The notes beneath the pieces were generated by a model. It did not search any database and was not told the origin of the DNA. It saw only the letters and a program-made list of their open reading frames with translations. DNA of 64,000 nt. It comes from DVED01 sp963838375. GTDB taxonomy: Bacteria > Cyanobacteriota > Cyanobacteriia > Cyanobacteriales > Geitlerinemataceae. Each line of letters opens with the position of its first letter. The first letter of the stretch is position 1. Below, piece by piece: positions 54,161-63,742 of the stretch. The DNA is taken from positions 310,001 through 374,000 of the forward strand of contig CAWIQY010000006.1 of the NCBI GenBank assembly GCA_963838375.1, in the 5' to 3' direction. The position numbers and the translations under genes were made by a program.

Positions 54161-54354
54161 AGATCGCACTTCTCCCAACTTGCAATATTACGAGTCGATC
54201 GATCCCGAAAAAAAATTCGATCGCTATAAATTCTACCCCGAACGGTGCTAAAATAGACGTTTAGTGTAACAAAATGCTAACTCAGCCCGTCTTCTCACCC
54301 TTGCCTTCCCTGACCGACACAGAATTTCTTGTCCCCATCCTCAGATAAGACAGC

Positions 54355-55299
54355 GTGGAGATTACATTTTTAGGAACCAGTTCCGGAGTCCCAACTCGAT
54401 CGCGCAATGTGTCCAGCGTGACGCTGCGCCTTCCCCAGCGCGGTGAAGTTTGGCTCTTTGACTGCGGCGAAGGTACGCAACACCAACTCCTGCACTCTCA
54501 TATCAAGACCAGCCAAATTCGCCGGATCTTCATCACCCACATGCACGGAGATCACATTTTTGGGTTGATGGGATTGTTAGCGACGATGGGATTGGCAGGA
54601 GAACCTCACCCGATCGATATCTACGGGCCGCCTAGTCTCAATGATTACCTACAAGCCTGTACTCGCTATTCCCGCACCCATTTTAGCTATCCCATCAAAG
54701 TCCACAAACACCATCCCGGCATTTTATACGAAGACGATGAGTATATTGTTCGTTGCGATCGTCTAGAACATCGCGTTCCGGCTTTTGGCTATCGCGTGGA
54801 AGAAAAAGATCGATCGGGACATTTCAATGCCGAAAAGGCTAAAGCCTTGGGAGTTCCCTTCGGTCCGCTGTACGGAAAATTGAAACGGGGGGAATCTGTC
54901 ACTTTACCCGATGGTCGTTGCATTGATGGAAAGGAGTTGTGCGGAGAACCTCAAGTCGGTCGCAAGGTGGTTTATTGCACGGATACGGTCTATTGCGAAA
55001 ACGCCGTCGAACTCTCGCGGGATGCCGATGTGCTGATCCACGAAGCCACCTTCGCTCACCAAGATGCCCAACTTGCCTATCAGCGCCTGCATTCGACCTC
55101 TACCATGGCAGCACAGGTGGCGTTGGGGGCGGGGGTCAAACAGTTGATTATGACGCATTTCAGCCCCCGCTACGCGCCGGGAAATAACCCCGATTTACCT
55201 GCACTGCTCCAAGAAGCCCGATCGATTTTCCCCAACACGGAAATGGCGTACGATTTCTTCCGGTATGAAGTGCCGAAACGGGAGGTAAGTAATAAGTGA
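54355..55299 (+). CDS. rnz: ribonuclease Z
   Basis: RNase Z cuts the 3' trailer from tRNA precursors. The GTG start at 54355 gives 314 residues (MEITFLGTSSGVPTRSRNVS). The metallo-beta-lactamase motif is T61-H-M-H-G-D-H67. PYAF-like AFGYRVEEKDRSGHFNAEKA and the HEAT loop (LIHEATFAHQDAQLA) are present, and MTHFSPRY supplies the last His. CCA-less tRNA genes such as the nearby tRNA-Pro are its substrates. Confidence 0.95.
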   Translation: MEITFLGTSSGVPTRSRNVSSVTLRLPQRGEVWLFDCGEGTQHQLLHSHIKTSQIRRIFITHMHGDHIFGLMGLLATMGLAGEPHPIDIYGPPSLNDYLQACTRYSRTHFSYPIKVHKHHPGILYEDDEYIVRCDRLEHRVPAFGYRVEEKDRSGHFNAEKAKALGVPFGPLYGKLKRGESVTLPDGRCIDGKELCGEPQVGRKVVYCTDTVYCENAVELSRDADVLIHEATFAHQDAQLAYQRLHSTSTMAAQVALGAGVKQLIMTHFSPRYAPGNNPDLPALLQEARSIFPNTEMAYDFFRYEVPKREVSNK

Positions 55300-55335
55300 A
55301 TGGCAAATAGCAACTAACCACTAACCATTCTTAAT

Positions 55336-55755
55336 TTATCGATCGTTTTTGATAATTCGGCTGCGCATGTTGTTAAGATGCTGTTGAGTATTAACAGGCG
55401 ATCGGGGTGTGGGCAATTCCAGATTCGGCCAAGTGGGCAAGTCGCTACAGGGACAGCCGGTGTCCTGGGCGCCCATTTCTCGCAACGGGACGGGCATTTC
55501 ACACCGAGGGCAATCGGCGAGATCCCATTCCGGCGAGAGTAACTGCTGAATCGTTTGGGATGTGCCTTCGAGGTAGCAGTCCCCAGATTCCGGGGAAAGC
55601 ATAAATGTCCAGCAGTCTTCAAATTCACGGCTGTAGCGATCGCCCCGAATCACTGGATCGGGCAACACAGACTTCTGACCGTTACGCACGATCGCCTTTT
55701 TGCCTAACTGAAACCAGTACGCCAGATATTGTTTAACCTGAGAGGAGGTAGCCAT
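55336..55755 (-). CDS. cyanobacterial protein of unknown function with Cys pairs
   Basis: The 139-residue product begins MATSSQVKQYLAYWFQLGKK, followed by VLPDPVIRGDRYSREFEDCW. A CPRC and a CPC form a likely zinc site (LADCPRCEMPVPLREMGAQD, TGCPCSDLP). I recognise it as a conserved cyanobacterial hypothetical protein. It converges with rnz; the gap contains heptamer-like AACCACTAACCA. Confidence 0.7.
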   Translation of the reverse strand: MATSSQVKQYLAYWFQLGKKAIVRNGQKSVLPDPVIRGDRYSREFEDCWTFMLSPESGDCYLEGTSQTIQQLLSPEWDLADCPRCEMPVPLREMGAQDTGCPCSDLPTWPNLELPTPRSPVNTQQHLNNMRSRIIKNDR

Positions 55756-55911
55756 AACCCTAAGAGAAACTTCCTCTATCCTAGCGTTTTATAAGGCTTT
55801 GCTCTTTCTGCAAAGTTGTAGAGAATATTAAAAAAGGAGTTGCAGAAGTTCAGAAGGGGTAAGGGCAGTGACCAGTTATCCGCGAACAACTAGCCACTAG
55901 CCACTCACTCA

Positions 55912-57703
55912 TTACCTTTTTGCCAACTTCTTGCTAGCCATCTTCCGCAACCGAACCGACTCCGGTGTGACTTCCACCAGTTCGTCGGGTCCGATATACT
56001 CCAGGGCACGTTCCAAACTCATATCGATGGGAGACTGCAATTGTACCAATTCATCCCCCGTCGCCGATCGGTGGTTGGTCAATTGTTTCGTTTTGCACAC
56101 ATTCAAATCCAGATCTTGAGGACGATTGTGTTCGCCGACGATCATGCCTTTATACACCTTCGTGCCCGGCGTGATGAAGTACGAACCCCGATCTTCCCCA
56201 TTTTTCATGGCGTAGAACGTAGAAACCCCTTCCTCGAAGGCGATAATCACCCCATTGCGACGGGTTTCCAAATTGCCACACAGCGGACGATAATCCAGGA
56301 AACTGTGATTCATAATCCCTGCGCCTCGTGTCAGGCGCATAAACTCACCCCGAAAACCGATTAACCCTCGGGCTGGGATGATAAAATCAATTTGCGTGCG
56401 ACCGTTACCGACTTGCATATCTTGCATTTCGCCTTTGCGTTCGCCCAGGCGTTCGATACAGCCGCCCACTCCGTCTTCGGGTACGTCGAGGACCAGATAT
56501 TCGTAAGGTTCGCAGGGTTGACCGCTAATTTCCCGGTAAATGACCTGGGGTTGGGATACCTGAAACTCGTAACCTTCTCGGCGCATGGTTTCGATCAGGA
56601 TACCCAAGTGCAGTTCTCCCCGACCGGAAACTGAGAATTTGTCGGGGGAATCGGTTTCTTCGACGCGCAGGGCTACGTTGGTTTGCAGTTCCCGCAACAA
56701 ACGATCGCGCAGTTGCCGCGAGGTGACAAATGTACCTTCTTTTCCGGCGAAGGGGGAATCGTTCACCGAGAAGGTCATTTGCAGGGTAGGTTCGTCTACC
56801 TTGATCAGTGGCAGCGCTTGGGGTTGGTTGGGACAAGTAATGGTTTCACCGATATTGGCATTGGCAAATCCGGCAACGGCAACGATCATCCCAGCCGTGG
56901 CTTCTTCGAGTTCCACGCGCTTTAAGCCTTCAAATCCCATCAATTTGCTGATTTTGGATTTGACGATATCGCCGGATTCTGTCACCAATGCGGCTTGTTG
57001 TCCGGCTTTGATGATGCCGTTATGAATCCGTCCGATGACAATTCGTCCCAGATATTCGGAGTAGTCTAGGGTGGTGACTTGCAGTTGCAGGGGTTTTTCT
57101 ACGATCGCCAACTGGGGGCGGAACGTGGCGCAAGATGGCGTCAAACAGAGGCTGCATATCGACCCCTTCATCTTCTAGGTCGTTTTTGGCGTAGCCGGCT
57201 AAACCGGAAGCGAACAGGTAGGGGAAGTCGCACTGATCGTCGTCGGCGCCGAGTTCCAGGAAGAGATCGAGGACTTTATCGATGGCGGTGTGGGGATCGG
57301 CGCGGGGACGATCGATCTTATTGACAACGACGATCGGTCGCAACCCTTTTTCTAGGGCTTTTTTGAGCACGAACCGGGTTTGCGGCATGGGCTCTTCGTT
57401 GGCATCGACAATCAGCAAACAGCTATTGACCATGCCGAGGACTCGTTCGACTTCCCCGCCAAAGTCGGCGTGTCCGGGGGTATCGACGATGTTGATCAGG
57501 GTGTCTTGGTAGTGAACGGCGGTGTTTTTGGAGAGGATGGTAATTCCCCGTTCTCGTTCCAAGTCGTTGGAGTCCATGACGCAATCGGGAATGTCTTCTC
57601 CTGCGCGGAAAATGCCGGATTGCCGAAGGAGAGCATCGACCAAGGTGGTTTTACCGTGATCGACGTGAGCGATGATGGCGACGTTGCGAATGGGGAGAGA
57701 CAT
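55912..57703 (-). CDS. typA: ribosome-associated GTPase TypA/BipA (one frameshift)
   Basis: TypA is a translational GTPase linked to 50S assembly and stress. The first frame (57703 to about 57102) has G1 AHVDHGKTTLVD, G3 DTPGH, G4 NKID and ends ILRHVPPPVGD. Removing one base at 57101 next to cgatcg gives GDREKPLQLQVTTLDYSEYL in the second frame, continuing to KKLAKR at 55912. The repaired length is 596 residues, normal for TypA. The gene is widely conserved in cyanobacteria, so a sequence error is likely. Confidence 0.92.
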
Positions 57704-57896
57704 AACGATTTGGTTTAGACGAGTAGCAATAATGGGAATCGACTACAGATTTCTTAATGATTATTTTAGCGGATGGAGTCCGTTTCTGCGCGACGGACGA
57801 TCGCAATGGGTGAGAATCGATCCGTCGTCGAGACACTGACGATGAGTTGGGGTGAGCCTAGTCAGGCGCTCGGTAGTCGGAAAATCGGCTACCCTC

Positions 57897-58460
57897 TTAT
57901 TTCCCTAACACTTCATCGATACCGATCGACTCTTCGCCAAAGGCTAAAATTGACAAAGATTCTCCCCGCCGAAAAATCCCCACGTCGCGAGATTCATTCT
58001 CTTCTGGTTGGCGGTAAACTTCAACCCATTGTTCGTGAAGATTGACGATCCAAACTTCAGGAATTTGAGCTTCGGCATAGAGGGGAATTTTAATTTCTCG
58101 ATCGGCTTCTAAGGTGGTGTCGGCAACTTCGACCAGTAGCAAAATATCGCGGGGTTGGGGATATCCGGATTCGTAGAAATCTTCGCGGGGTTTTAAGAGG
58201 GCAATATCCGGTTCGGGTTGGGATCGATCGTTTAATTGAATGGGGTTTTGAGACTAAACGATCGCTCGAGTTCCCAACAGTTGAGTCCAGAATCTGACTA
58301 AACGATTGACACCGGCTGCGTGTCTTCTGTCAATGGCTGCCATTTCTACTATTTCTCCTCGAATTAACTCCACTCGATCGGACTCGGTTAAGATTCCCGC
58401 TTCAATCATTTGGTGATACTCGGATGTGGAAAATTTTCGAGTCAGCAGTTGTATGGGCAT
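57897..58460 (-). pseudogene. Uma2 family gene interrupted by an in-frame TAG
   Basis: One frame reads MPIQLLTRKFSTSEYHQMIE, VELIRGEIVEMAAIDRRHAA, then GTRAIV-TAG and continues without shift: SQNPIQLNDRSQPEPDIALL, RDILLLVEVADTTLEADREI, KIPLYAEAQIPEVWIVNLHE. These are the usual Uma2 segments, including the PD-(D/E)xK-like D, E and K. A single nonsense codon (58254-58256) splits a gene of 187 sense codons. Confidence 0.85.
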
Positions 58461-58623
58461 GATGACCTCCGCGGGGATCTACGGGTTGAATTGTAACTTG
58501 AAAATTAACTTGAGATCGGCAGAGGTCGCCCCTTGCTTTTGCTCGGTTGATATGATACTATACTCATAATGGAAAAGGTGTGCACCTGTTAGCTCTTCTA
58601 CCCATCGATCGTCACCTCAAAAT

Positions 58624-60786
58624 TCAACCATCGGCATCCTCATCCAATAGCTTTAAAAATCGATCGCAGTCTCGGATACAATCGAAGTCGGTATCGGTTT
58701 TTGCCATGTCGCGGTATTTGGGGTCGAGATCGATCGCTTTTTGCAGGTGGGAGATGGCAGCATCGAGGTTTTGTTGCATGGCGTAGAGGCAGGCTGTGTT
58801 GTACCAAGCGCTGGCGTTGTTGGGGTTGAGTTCGATGGCGCGATGATAACTGGCTAAGGCTTCTTCGGTTCGTTTTAAGGTGAAGAGTGCATAGCCTCGG
58901 TTGTACCACGTTTCATCGTCATTAGGCTGAGTTTCAATAGCTTTGTCGTAGGAAGCAATCGCTTCTTCGTATCGTCCTAAATTGATCAACGCATGCCTCG
59001 GTTGACCAAGCTTCGTGGTTGTCGGGTTTGAATTCCACCGCTTTGTCGTAGGAAGCAATCGCTTCTTCGTATCGTCCTAAATTCCTCAACGCATTGCCTC
59101 GGTTGACCCAAGCTTGGTGGAAGTCGGGTTTGAATTCTACCGCTTTGTCGCAGGAAGCAATCGCTTCTTCGTATCGTCCTAAATTCCCCAACGCAACGCC
59201 TCGGTTGTACCAAGCTTGGTGGTGGTCGGGTTTGAATTCTACCGCTTTGTCGCAGGAAGCAATCGCTTCTTCGTATCGTCCTAAATTCCCCAACGCAACG
59301 CCTCGGTTGTCCCAAGCTTCGTGGTAGTCGGGTTTGAATTCCACCGCTTTGTCGAAGGAAGCAATCGCTTCTTCGTATCGTCCTAAATTCCCCAACGCAA
59401 CGCCTCGGTTGTACCAAGCTTCGTGGTTGTCGGGTTTGAATTCCACCGCTTTGTCGTAGGAAGCAATCGCTTCTTCGTATCGTCCTAAATTCCCCAACGC
59501 AACGCCTCGGTTGTACCAAGCTTCGTGGACGTCGGGTTTGAATTCTACCGCTTTGTCGAAGGAAGCAATCGCTTCTTCGTATCGTCCTAAATTCCCCAAC
59601 GCAACGCCTCGGTTGACCCAAGCTTGGTGGAAGTCGGGTTTGAATTCTACCGCTTTGTCGAAGGAAGCAATCGCTTCTTCGTATCGTCCTAAATTCCCCA
59701 ACGCAACGCCTCGGTTGTACCAAGCTTGGTGGTCGTCGGGTTTGAATTCTACCGCTTTGTCGTAGGAAGCAATCGCTTCTTCGTATCGTCCTAAATTCCC
59801 AACGCAACGCCTCGGTTGTACCAAGCTTGGTGGAGGTCGGGTTTGAATTCTACCGCTTTGTCGAAGGAAGCAATCGCTTCTTCGTATCGTCCTAAATTCC
59901 CCAACGCAACGCCTCGGTTGTACCAAGCTTGGTGGTGGTCGGGTTTGAATTCCACCGCTTTGTCGTAGGAAGCAATCGCTTCTTCGTATCGTCCTAAATT
60001 CCCTAACGCAACGCCTCGGTTGTTCCAAGCTTCGTGGAGGTCGGGTTTGAATTCCACCGCTTTGTCGTAGGAAGCAATCGCTTCTTCGTACTCCTCCTCC
60101 ACCGCCAACAACCGCCCCTTTTCCCGCCACAACTGCGCCTTCCTCTCCCCCGTCAACGGTGCATCGATTAAATCCCCAATCTCCAGCAGGCGTTCCTGGC
60201 GCTGTACGGGAGTCAAACTGCGGTAGGTATCCCAGTCCGTATCTTCCAGCAATCGGGACGATTCCTGCGCCAGGGATGCCTCATCCCGTTGCATTGCGTA
60301 CACCCCAGACCGCCAATCGAAAAAATCCGCCGCGCGATGCCGGACGTAATTGAGCGCAAACCGAGGCAGCAAAAAAACGAAACAGATGTCAAAATCATCG
60401 CGAAACCGTTCTCGCTGCATATTCAAATGACCCATAATCCGAGGCACGGTATCCCGTTGGTAGTAGCCTCCCACGCCGCCGTATCCGGTTTCCCCTTCCC
60501 GAATATACGGAACCACGGATTTTTCCAACCCCACCACCAACAAAATATCGATTTTCCCCGGATTCGGCAGCGCTGCCACCACCGGATACAGTTCGTCGAT
60601 GGGTTCGTTCAGTTCCAGGGTTTCGATGTGTTTGGTTGGCAAATCTTCCGGCAGTCGCCGCGACAGTTCTGTTGCCTGTGCCAGACTGCATTCGACGAAG
60701 GCGATGCCAAATCCCTGCCGCCGCCGCAAGGAACGCAGCAGGACGGGATATTTGTCGCCTAATTCGTCAATCCGACTCAATTTCAT
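58624..60786 (-). CDS. TPR-array protein with N-terminal accessory domain, partner of the AAA ATPase (frameshifted)
   Basis: From ATG 60786 (MKLSRIDELGDKYPVLLRSL) about 215 residues form an alpha/beta domain (GFGIAFVECSLAQATELSRR, PNPGKIDILLVVGLEKSVVP, FDICFVFLLPRFALNYVRHR). They are followed by twelve 34-residue TPR units (NLGRYEEAIASYDKAVEFKP and variants) and three diverged units at the C-terminus (IELNPNNASAWYNTACLYAM). Three single-base losses break the frame: a C at 59798-59800 and two near 58993 and 59006. Each is visible by comparison with neighbouring units. The repaired product is about 721 residues. It lies downstream of the AAA gene on the same strand. Confidence 0.85.
58940..60100 (-). 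repeat. twelve 102-bp near-identical TPR-encoding units
   Basis: The segment GGAAGCAATCGCTTCTTCGT recurs every 102 bp from about 58951 to 60068 (12 times). The units share nearly all bases, including silent positions. Differences concentrate in the codons of KPD-x-H-x-AW-x-NRG and S-x-DKA. Confidence 0.95.
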
Positions 60787-60792
60787 CAATGC

Positions 60793-61003
60793 AAACTTAA
60801 AACTTAAACTTAAAACTGACGTATCCGGCGGTTGAAACCGCGCCTACAGAATCAAAACCCACCTGCGTGGGTTGGAAATTGGAAAATTCTTCAGTCTGCG
60901 TAGGTGGACGAGTGTTTTTGTTGCTGCGAATTCCATTCGCCGAGATTTTTACTGCCCCCCGACGAAAATAAAGGAGGGCGAAAGCCTTTCGCCCCTACAA
61001 CCA
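60793..61003. repeat. cluster of short intergenic repeats and hairpins
   Basis: Between the TPR and AAA genes lie an AACTTAAA-type tandem repeat (60793-60817) and two hairpins, GCGGTT-ga-AACCGC (60828-60841) and AACCCAC...GTGGGTT (60856-60873). A GGGCGAAAG-CCTTTCGCCC inverted repeat lies near 60978-60996. All are of the REP-like kinds frequent in cyanobacteria. Confidence 0.65.
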
Positions 61004-61006
61004 CTA

Positions 61007-62341
61007 TCAACTATTCCCCAATGCTTTCTGAAATTTCTCAATTTCTTCCATCAACGGATGAACGTCGTACCAACGCTGAAGTCGTTTCTTTTCATCGTAA
61101 TATCGATATTCCAAAACGTACCGATCGAGTAGAAAATGTAAATGGTCGTCATCGATGGTAATTTGCTTTGTCTGTGCAACCTGTGCCAAGAGTTTCCATT
61201 CCCGATCGTACACCGATCGGCGATAGACATCTCGTCCTTCTTCGATCGCAATTTGCATGGCATCGCTGGTAATCGGCAGCACGTCAATTTGGTCGATCGC
61301 GCCTTGCATCAATTGCATCAAAATCCGGACGTGTCCGCCACTCATACAGCACATCCGATCTAAGGTATCGGGACAATCAAACACCTTTGTGGTCAAGTTT
61401 TGCGCCAACTCCGCATCGATGACTTCAATCCGCTTGTAAACCAACTTTCGCAACTTCTCAATTCCCGGAGGGTTGGCTTTATTACTGCGATCGCGCACCA
61501 TAATCATCGGCAGCACATCGGGACGGCTGTAGTTATCTTCCAACTGAGAAAAGCGATGGGAATAAATCATTGAAATCGGCAGCGTATAAATCGCATGACA
61601 TTTCAATCCCTTCAACAATTCGCTGCGCGTTAGGAAAATTTCATCGTAATTGGTCGCAGTTTTACCATTCCCCGTTTCTCGCGTCTGCTCGACAATCCGA
61701 TCTAAACTATCCGCCATCAATACCAAACCGTTATACTCTGCCGACAACGACTTTTGTGCCTCCACAATAAACTCATTCATCGCATCGATTAACGATACCG
61801 TATTTTGATTGAGTTCCTGTCGTATCTTCCGACGAATATCGGGAACCGCACGTAAATTTGCCGTAATTTTCCCAAATTGAGCAATCTGCTGTTCTAGCTT
61901 GAGATCCTCAAATTTAACTTCCGTCAGCGCCAATTCCTTCAAGGATTTCCAGCGTTCTTTCATCCAGTTGAGGAGGGGATTTTCGGCGGCACTCAATTGA
62001 ATACTTTCAATTAAATGGCGGGTACACGCCAGCAAAATATCCGCATATTCGGTATCCTGCGGTTCGATATCCCCCGAATCTACGGCAAAATAGACGACAA
62101 AATAACCTCGTCCCTCCAAATGCTTTTTTAGCCGCACCAGTTCCGTCGATTTCCCCACCCCGCGATGTCCGGTATAAAGCTGGCACGTCGGATATGACGA
62201 TCGCTCGATCCGCTTCCCCAACTCTTTAATGACATCCCATCCGCCGCGCACGTCCCGGCAATCGATATACGCTCCTTCCGGGGGTGGCAAAAACGGTTCA
62301 AAGGAGCTATAAATTTCCGTTAGAATATCTCGTCGCGCCAT
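61007..62341 (-). CDS. AAA ATPase (Orc/Cdc6-like P-loop NTPase)
   Basis: The 444-residue product MARRDILTEIYSSFEPFLPP has Walker A TGHRGVGKSTEL (K64), Walker B GLVLMADSLDR (about 205-215), sensor-like KCHAIYTLPISMIY and a C-terminal winged-helix-like part (HLHFLLDRYVLEYRYYDEKK). It resembles STAND/Orc-type ATPases used in signalling or defence. The partner gene downstream encodes a TPR array with an accessory domain. ATP-dependent switching of the pair is inferred. Confidence 0.85.
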   Translation of the reverse strand: MARRDILTEIYSSFEPFLPPPEGAYIDCRDVRGGWDVIKELGKRIERSSYPTCQLYTGHRGVGKSTELVRLKKHLEGRGYFVVYFAVDSGDIEPQDTEYADILLACTRHLIESIQLSAAENPLLNWMKERWKSLKELALTEVKFEDLKLEQQIAQFGKITANLRAVPDIRRKIRQELNQNTVSLIDAMNEFIVEAQKSLSAEYNGLVLMADSLDRIVEQTRETGNGKTATNYDEIFLTRSELLKGLKCHAIYTLPISMIYSHRFSQLEDNYSRPDVLPMIMVRDRSNKANPPGIEKLRKLVYKRIEVIDAELAQNLTTKVFDCPDTLDRMCCMSGGHVRILMQLMQGAIDQIDVLPITSDAMQIAIEEGRDVYRRSVYDREWKLLAQVAQTKQITIDDDHLHFLLDRYVLEYRYYDEKKRLQRWYDVHPLMEEIEKFQKALGNS

Positions 62342-62506
62342 AAACTATTGGGTTACTCTCGATAATATTGAAGATTCTAGCTCATTCCTCTCGATCCCTG
62401 ATTTTTCTGGACGATCGGCAATTAAATGGAAAACGACTACCGTCGTACAGTCTAAATTTCACGAGTCCAACCTCACCCCTTAACAACAGCTCGATTTGTC
62501 AGCGGA

Positions 62507-62549
62507 TCGAGTCTATACGTAAGTCATAACGACTTCCATATAGACTCGA
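62507..62549. repeat. strong stem-loop in a 416-bp gap
   Basis: TCGAGTCTATA pairs with TATAGACTCGA (11 bp), and an inner stem AAGTC-ataac-GACTT follows after a 3-by-3 internal loop. It lies 209 bp downstream of moaB and 166 bp upstream of the AAA gene start. No T-run follows. Otherwise 62342-62757 shows nothing recognisable. Confidence 0.6.
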
Positions 62550-62757
62550 AATCTCGGGAAACATCACCCCCAAAATTGGTGTCGCCAAATCAGATTCTTG
62601 TTTTCGACGCCCAAAATTATTGAGAATGGCGTCATTAATTTAACGATTTTCCGTTGTTTCTGTTTTGTGTTACATTATTTCTTTGGCTACTGCTTTTAAA
62701 ACATATTGTACGTAAATCAAAAAAACGTTTCCCACCTTATCGAAAACCGCTATACCA

Positions 62758-63300
62758 TTAAACAACCGATCGCCCCTCCGACAAGCGCGGCATCAACGCC
62801 ACAAAATTACAGGGTCTGTAGCGGCTGTCGAGTTGCCACTGGAGAATCTCATCCCACCCGTCGCGACACGCACCGGTCGAGCCGGGGAGAGCAAACAAAT
62901 AGGTTCCGCCAGCCACCCCGGCAGTTGCTCGAGATTGGATGGCGGCGGTGCCAATTTTGGGATAGCTGATGGCGCGAAATAACTCGCCAAATCCGGGAAT
63001 TTCTTTGTCGTACACGGATTGAAAGGCTTCAGGGGTGACATCCCTGGCGGTGATTCCCGTTCCTCCGGTAGAAACGATCGTATCGATATCTGCATCGGCA
63101 ATCCAAATTTGTAATTGGCGAACAATCTCGTTTTGGTTGTCGGGGACGATCGATCGTGCGACCACTCGATGACCCGATCGAATGATTCGATCGATCAGGG
63201 TTTGTCCCGATCGATCGTTTGAGAGGGTACGGGTATCGGAAACGGTCAACACGGCGATGTTGACTGGGATAAAGGGTTGAGTTTCATCAATGTGGGGCAT
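62758..63300 (-). CDS. moaB: molybdenum cofactor biosynthesis protein B
   Basis: The product is 180 residues from ATG 63300 (MPHIDETQPFIPVNIAVLTV). The MoaB/MogA signature VSTGGTGITARDVTPEAFQ (molybdopterin-binding) and FALPGSTGACRDGWDEIL are present. Family knowledge: it adenylylates molybdopterin before Mo insertion, supplying cofactor to enzymes such as nitrate reductase. The frame to 63348 adds 16 unlikely residues. Confidence 0.93.
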   Translation of the reverse strand: MPHIDETQPFIPVNIAVLTVSDTRTLSNDRSGQTLIDRIIRSGHRVVARSIVPDNQNEIVRQLQIWIADADIDTIVSTGGTGITARDVTPEAFQSVYDKEIPGFGELFRAISYPKIGTAAIQSRATAGVAGGTYLFALPGSTGACRDGWDEILQWQLDSRYRPCNFVALMPRLSEGRSVV

Positions 63301-63447
63301 ATTTAAGCCATGGGAAGAGAGCGTTGGCAATATCCTTAAGATATCCAACTCGTTGCCACTGTCTATTTCAAATGTCTATTTCAAAGGCGATCGGGGCTGA
63401 AGATTGCGATATCATCAAACAAAACAGATTGAGTAGGTAGGTACGCT

Positions 63448-63663
63448 ATGGGTGAAGCCAAACGTCGCAAAGAAGCACTGGGAGACCAGTACGGGAAAGA
63501 CACCTATATTCTGTCTTGGTTGCCTATTACCAAAAAGCAAGCTGAACGGTTTACACAATGGACAACTCGTGGGGCTTGGATTGGCATCGGTACCCTCTTT
63601 GTGATTTGGATTACCGTCATTTTGATCGGTCCGTCACTGGGTTGGTGGACAGTGGTTGACTGA
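63448..63663 (+). CDS. DUF2839 family membrane protein
   Basis: The 71-residue product MGEAKRRKEALGDQYGKDTY matches DUF2839: the GEAKRRK start, LSWLPITKKQAERFTQWTTR, then a membrane helix (GAWIGIGTLFVIWITVILIG) and GWWTV at the end. It is found in nearly all cyanobacteria; the role is unknown. Confidence 0.88.
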   Translation: MGEAKRRKEALGDQYGKDTYILSWLPITKKQAERFTQWTTRGAWIGIGTLFVIWITVILIGPSLGWWTVVD

Positions 63664-63673
63664 AGCCGCGCCA

Positions 63674-63742
63674 GAGAACGGAGTATGGGAGAGAGTGCTC
63701 CCGACAAACGCACGGTGATGAAGGTTTGACGACTCCGTTCTC
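63674..63742 (+). other. inverted repeat after the DUF2839 gene, possible structured RNA or terminator
   Basis: GAGAACGGAGT (63674-63684) pairs with ACTCCGTTCTC (63732-63742), enclosing a smaller stem GGGAG...CTCCC. It begins 11 bp past the stop. No T-run follows. From 63743 to 64000 I see no gene. Confidence 0.45.

Noticed and set aside
59094..59765. Plus-strand open frames across the TPR region
   Set aside because: They are antisense shadows repeated with the 102-bp period.
58940..60100. Regular 102-bp repeats as a possible CRISPR array
   Set aside because: There are no unique spacers; the units are continuous coding sequence for 34-residue TPRs.
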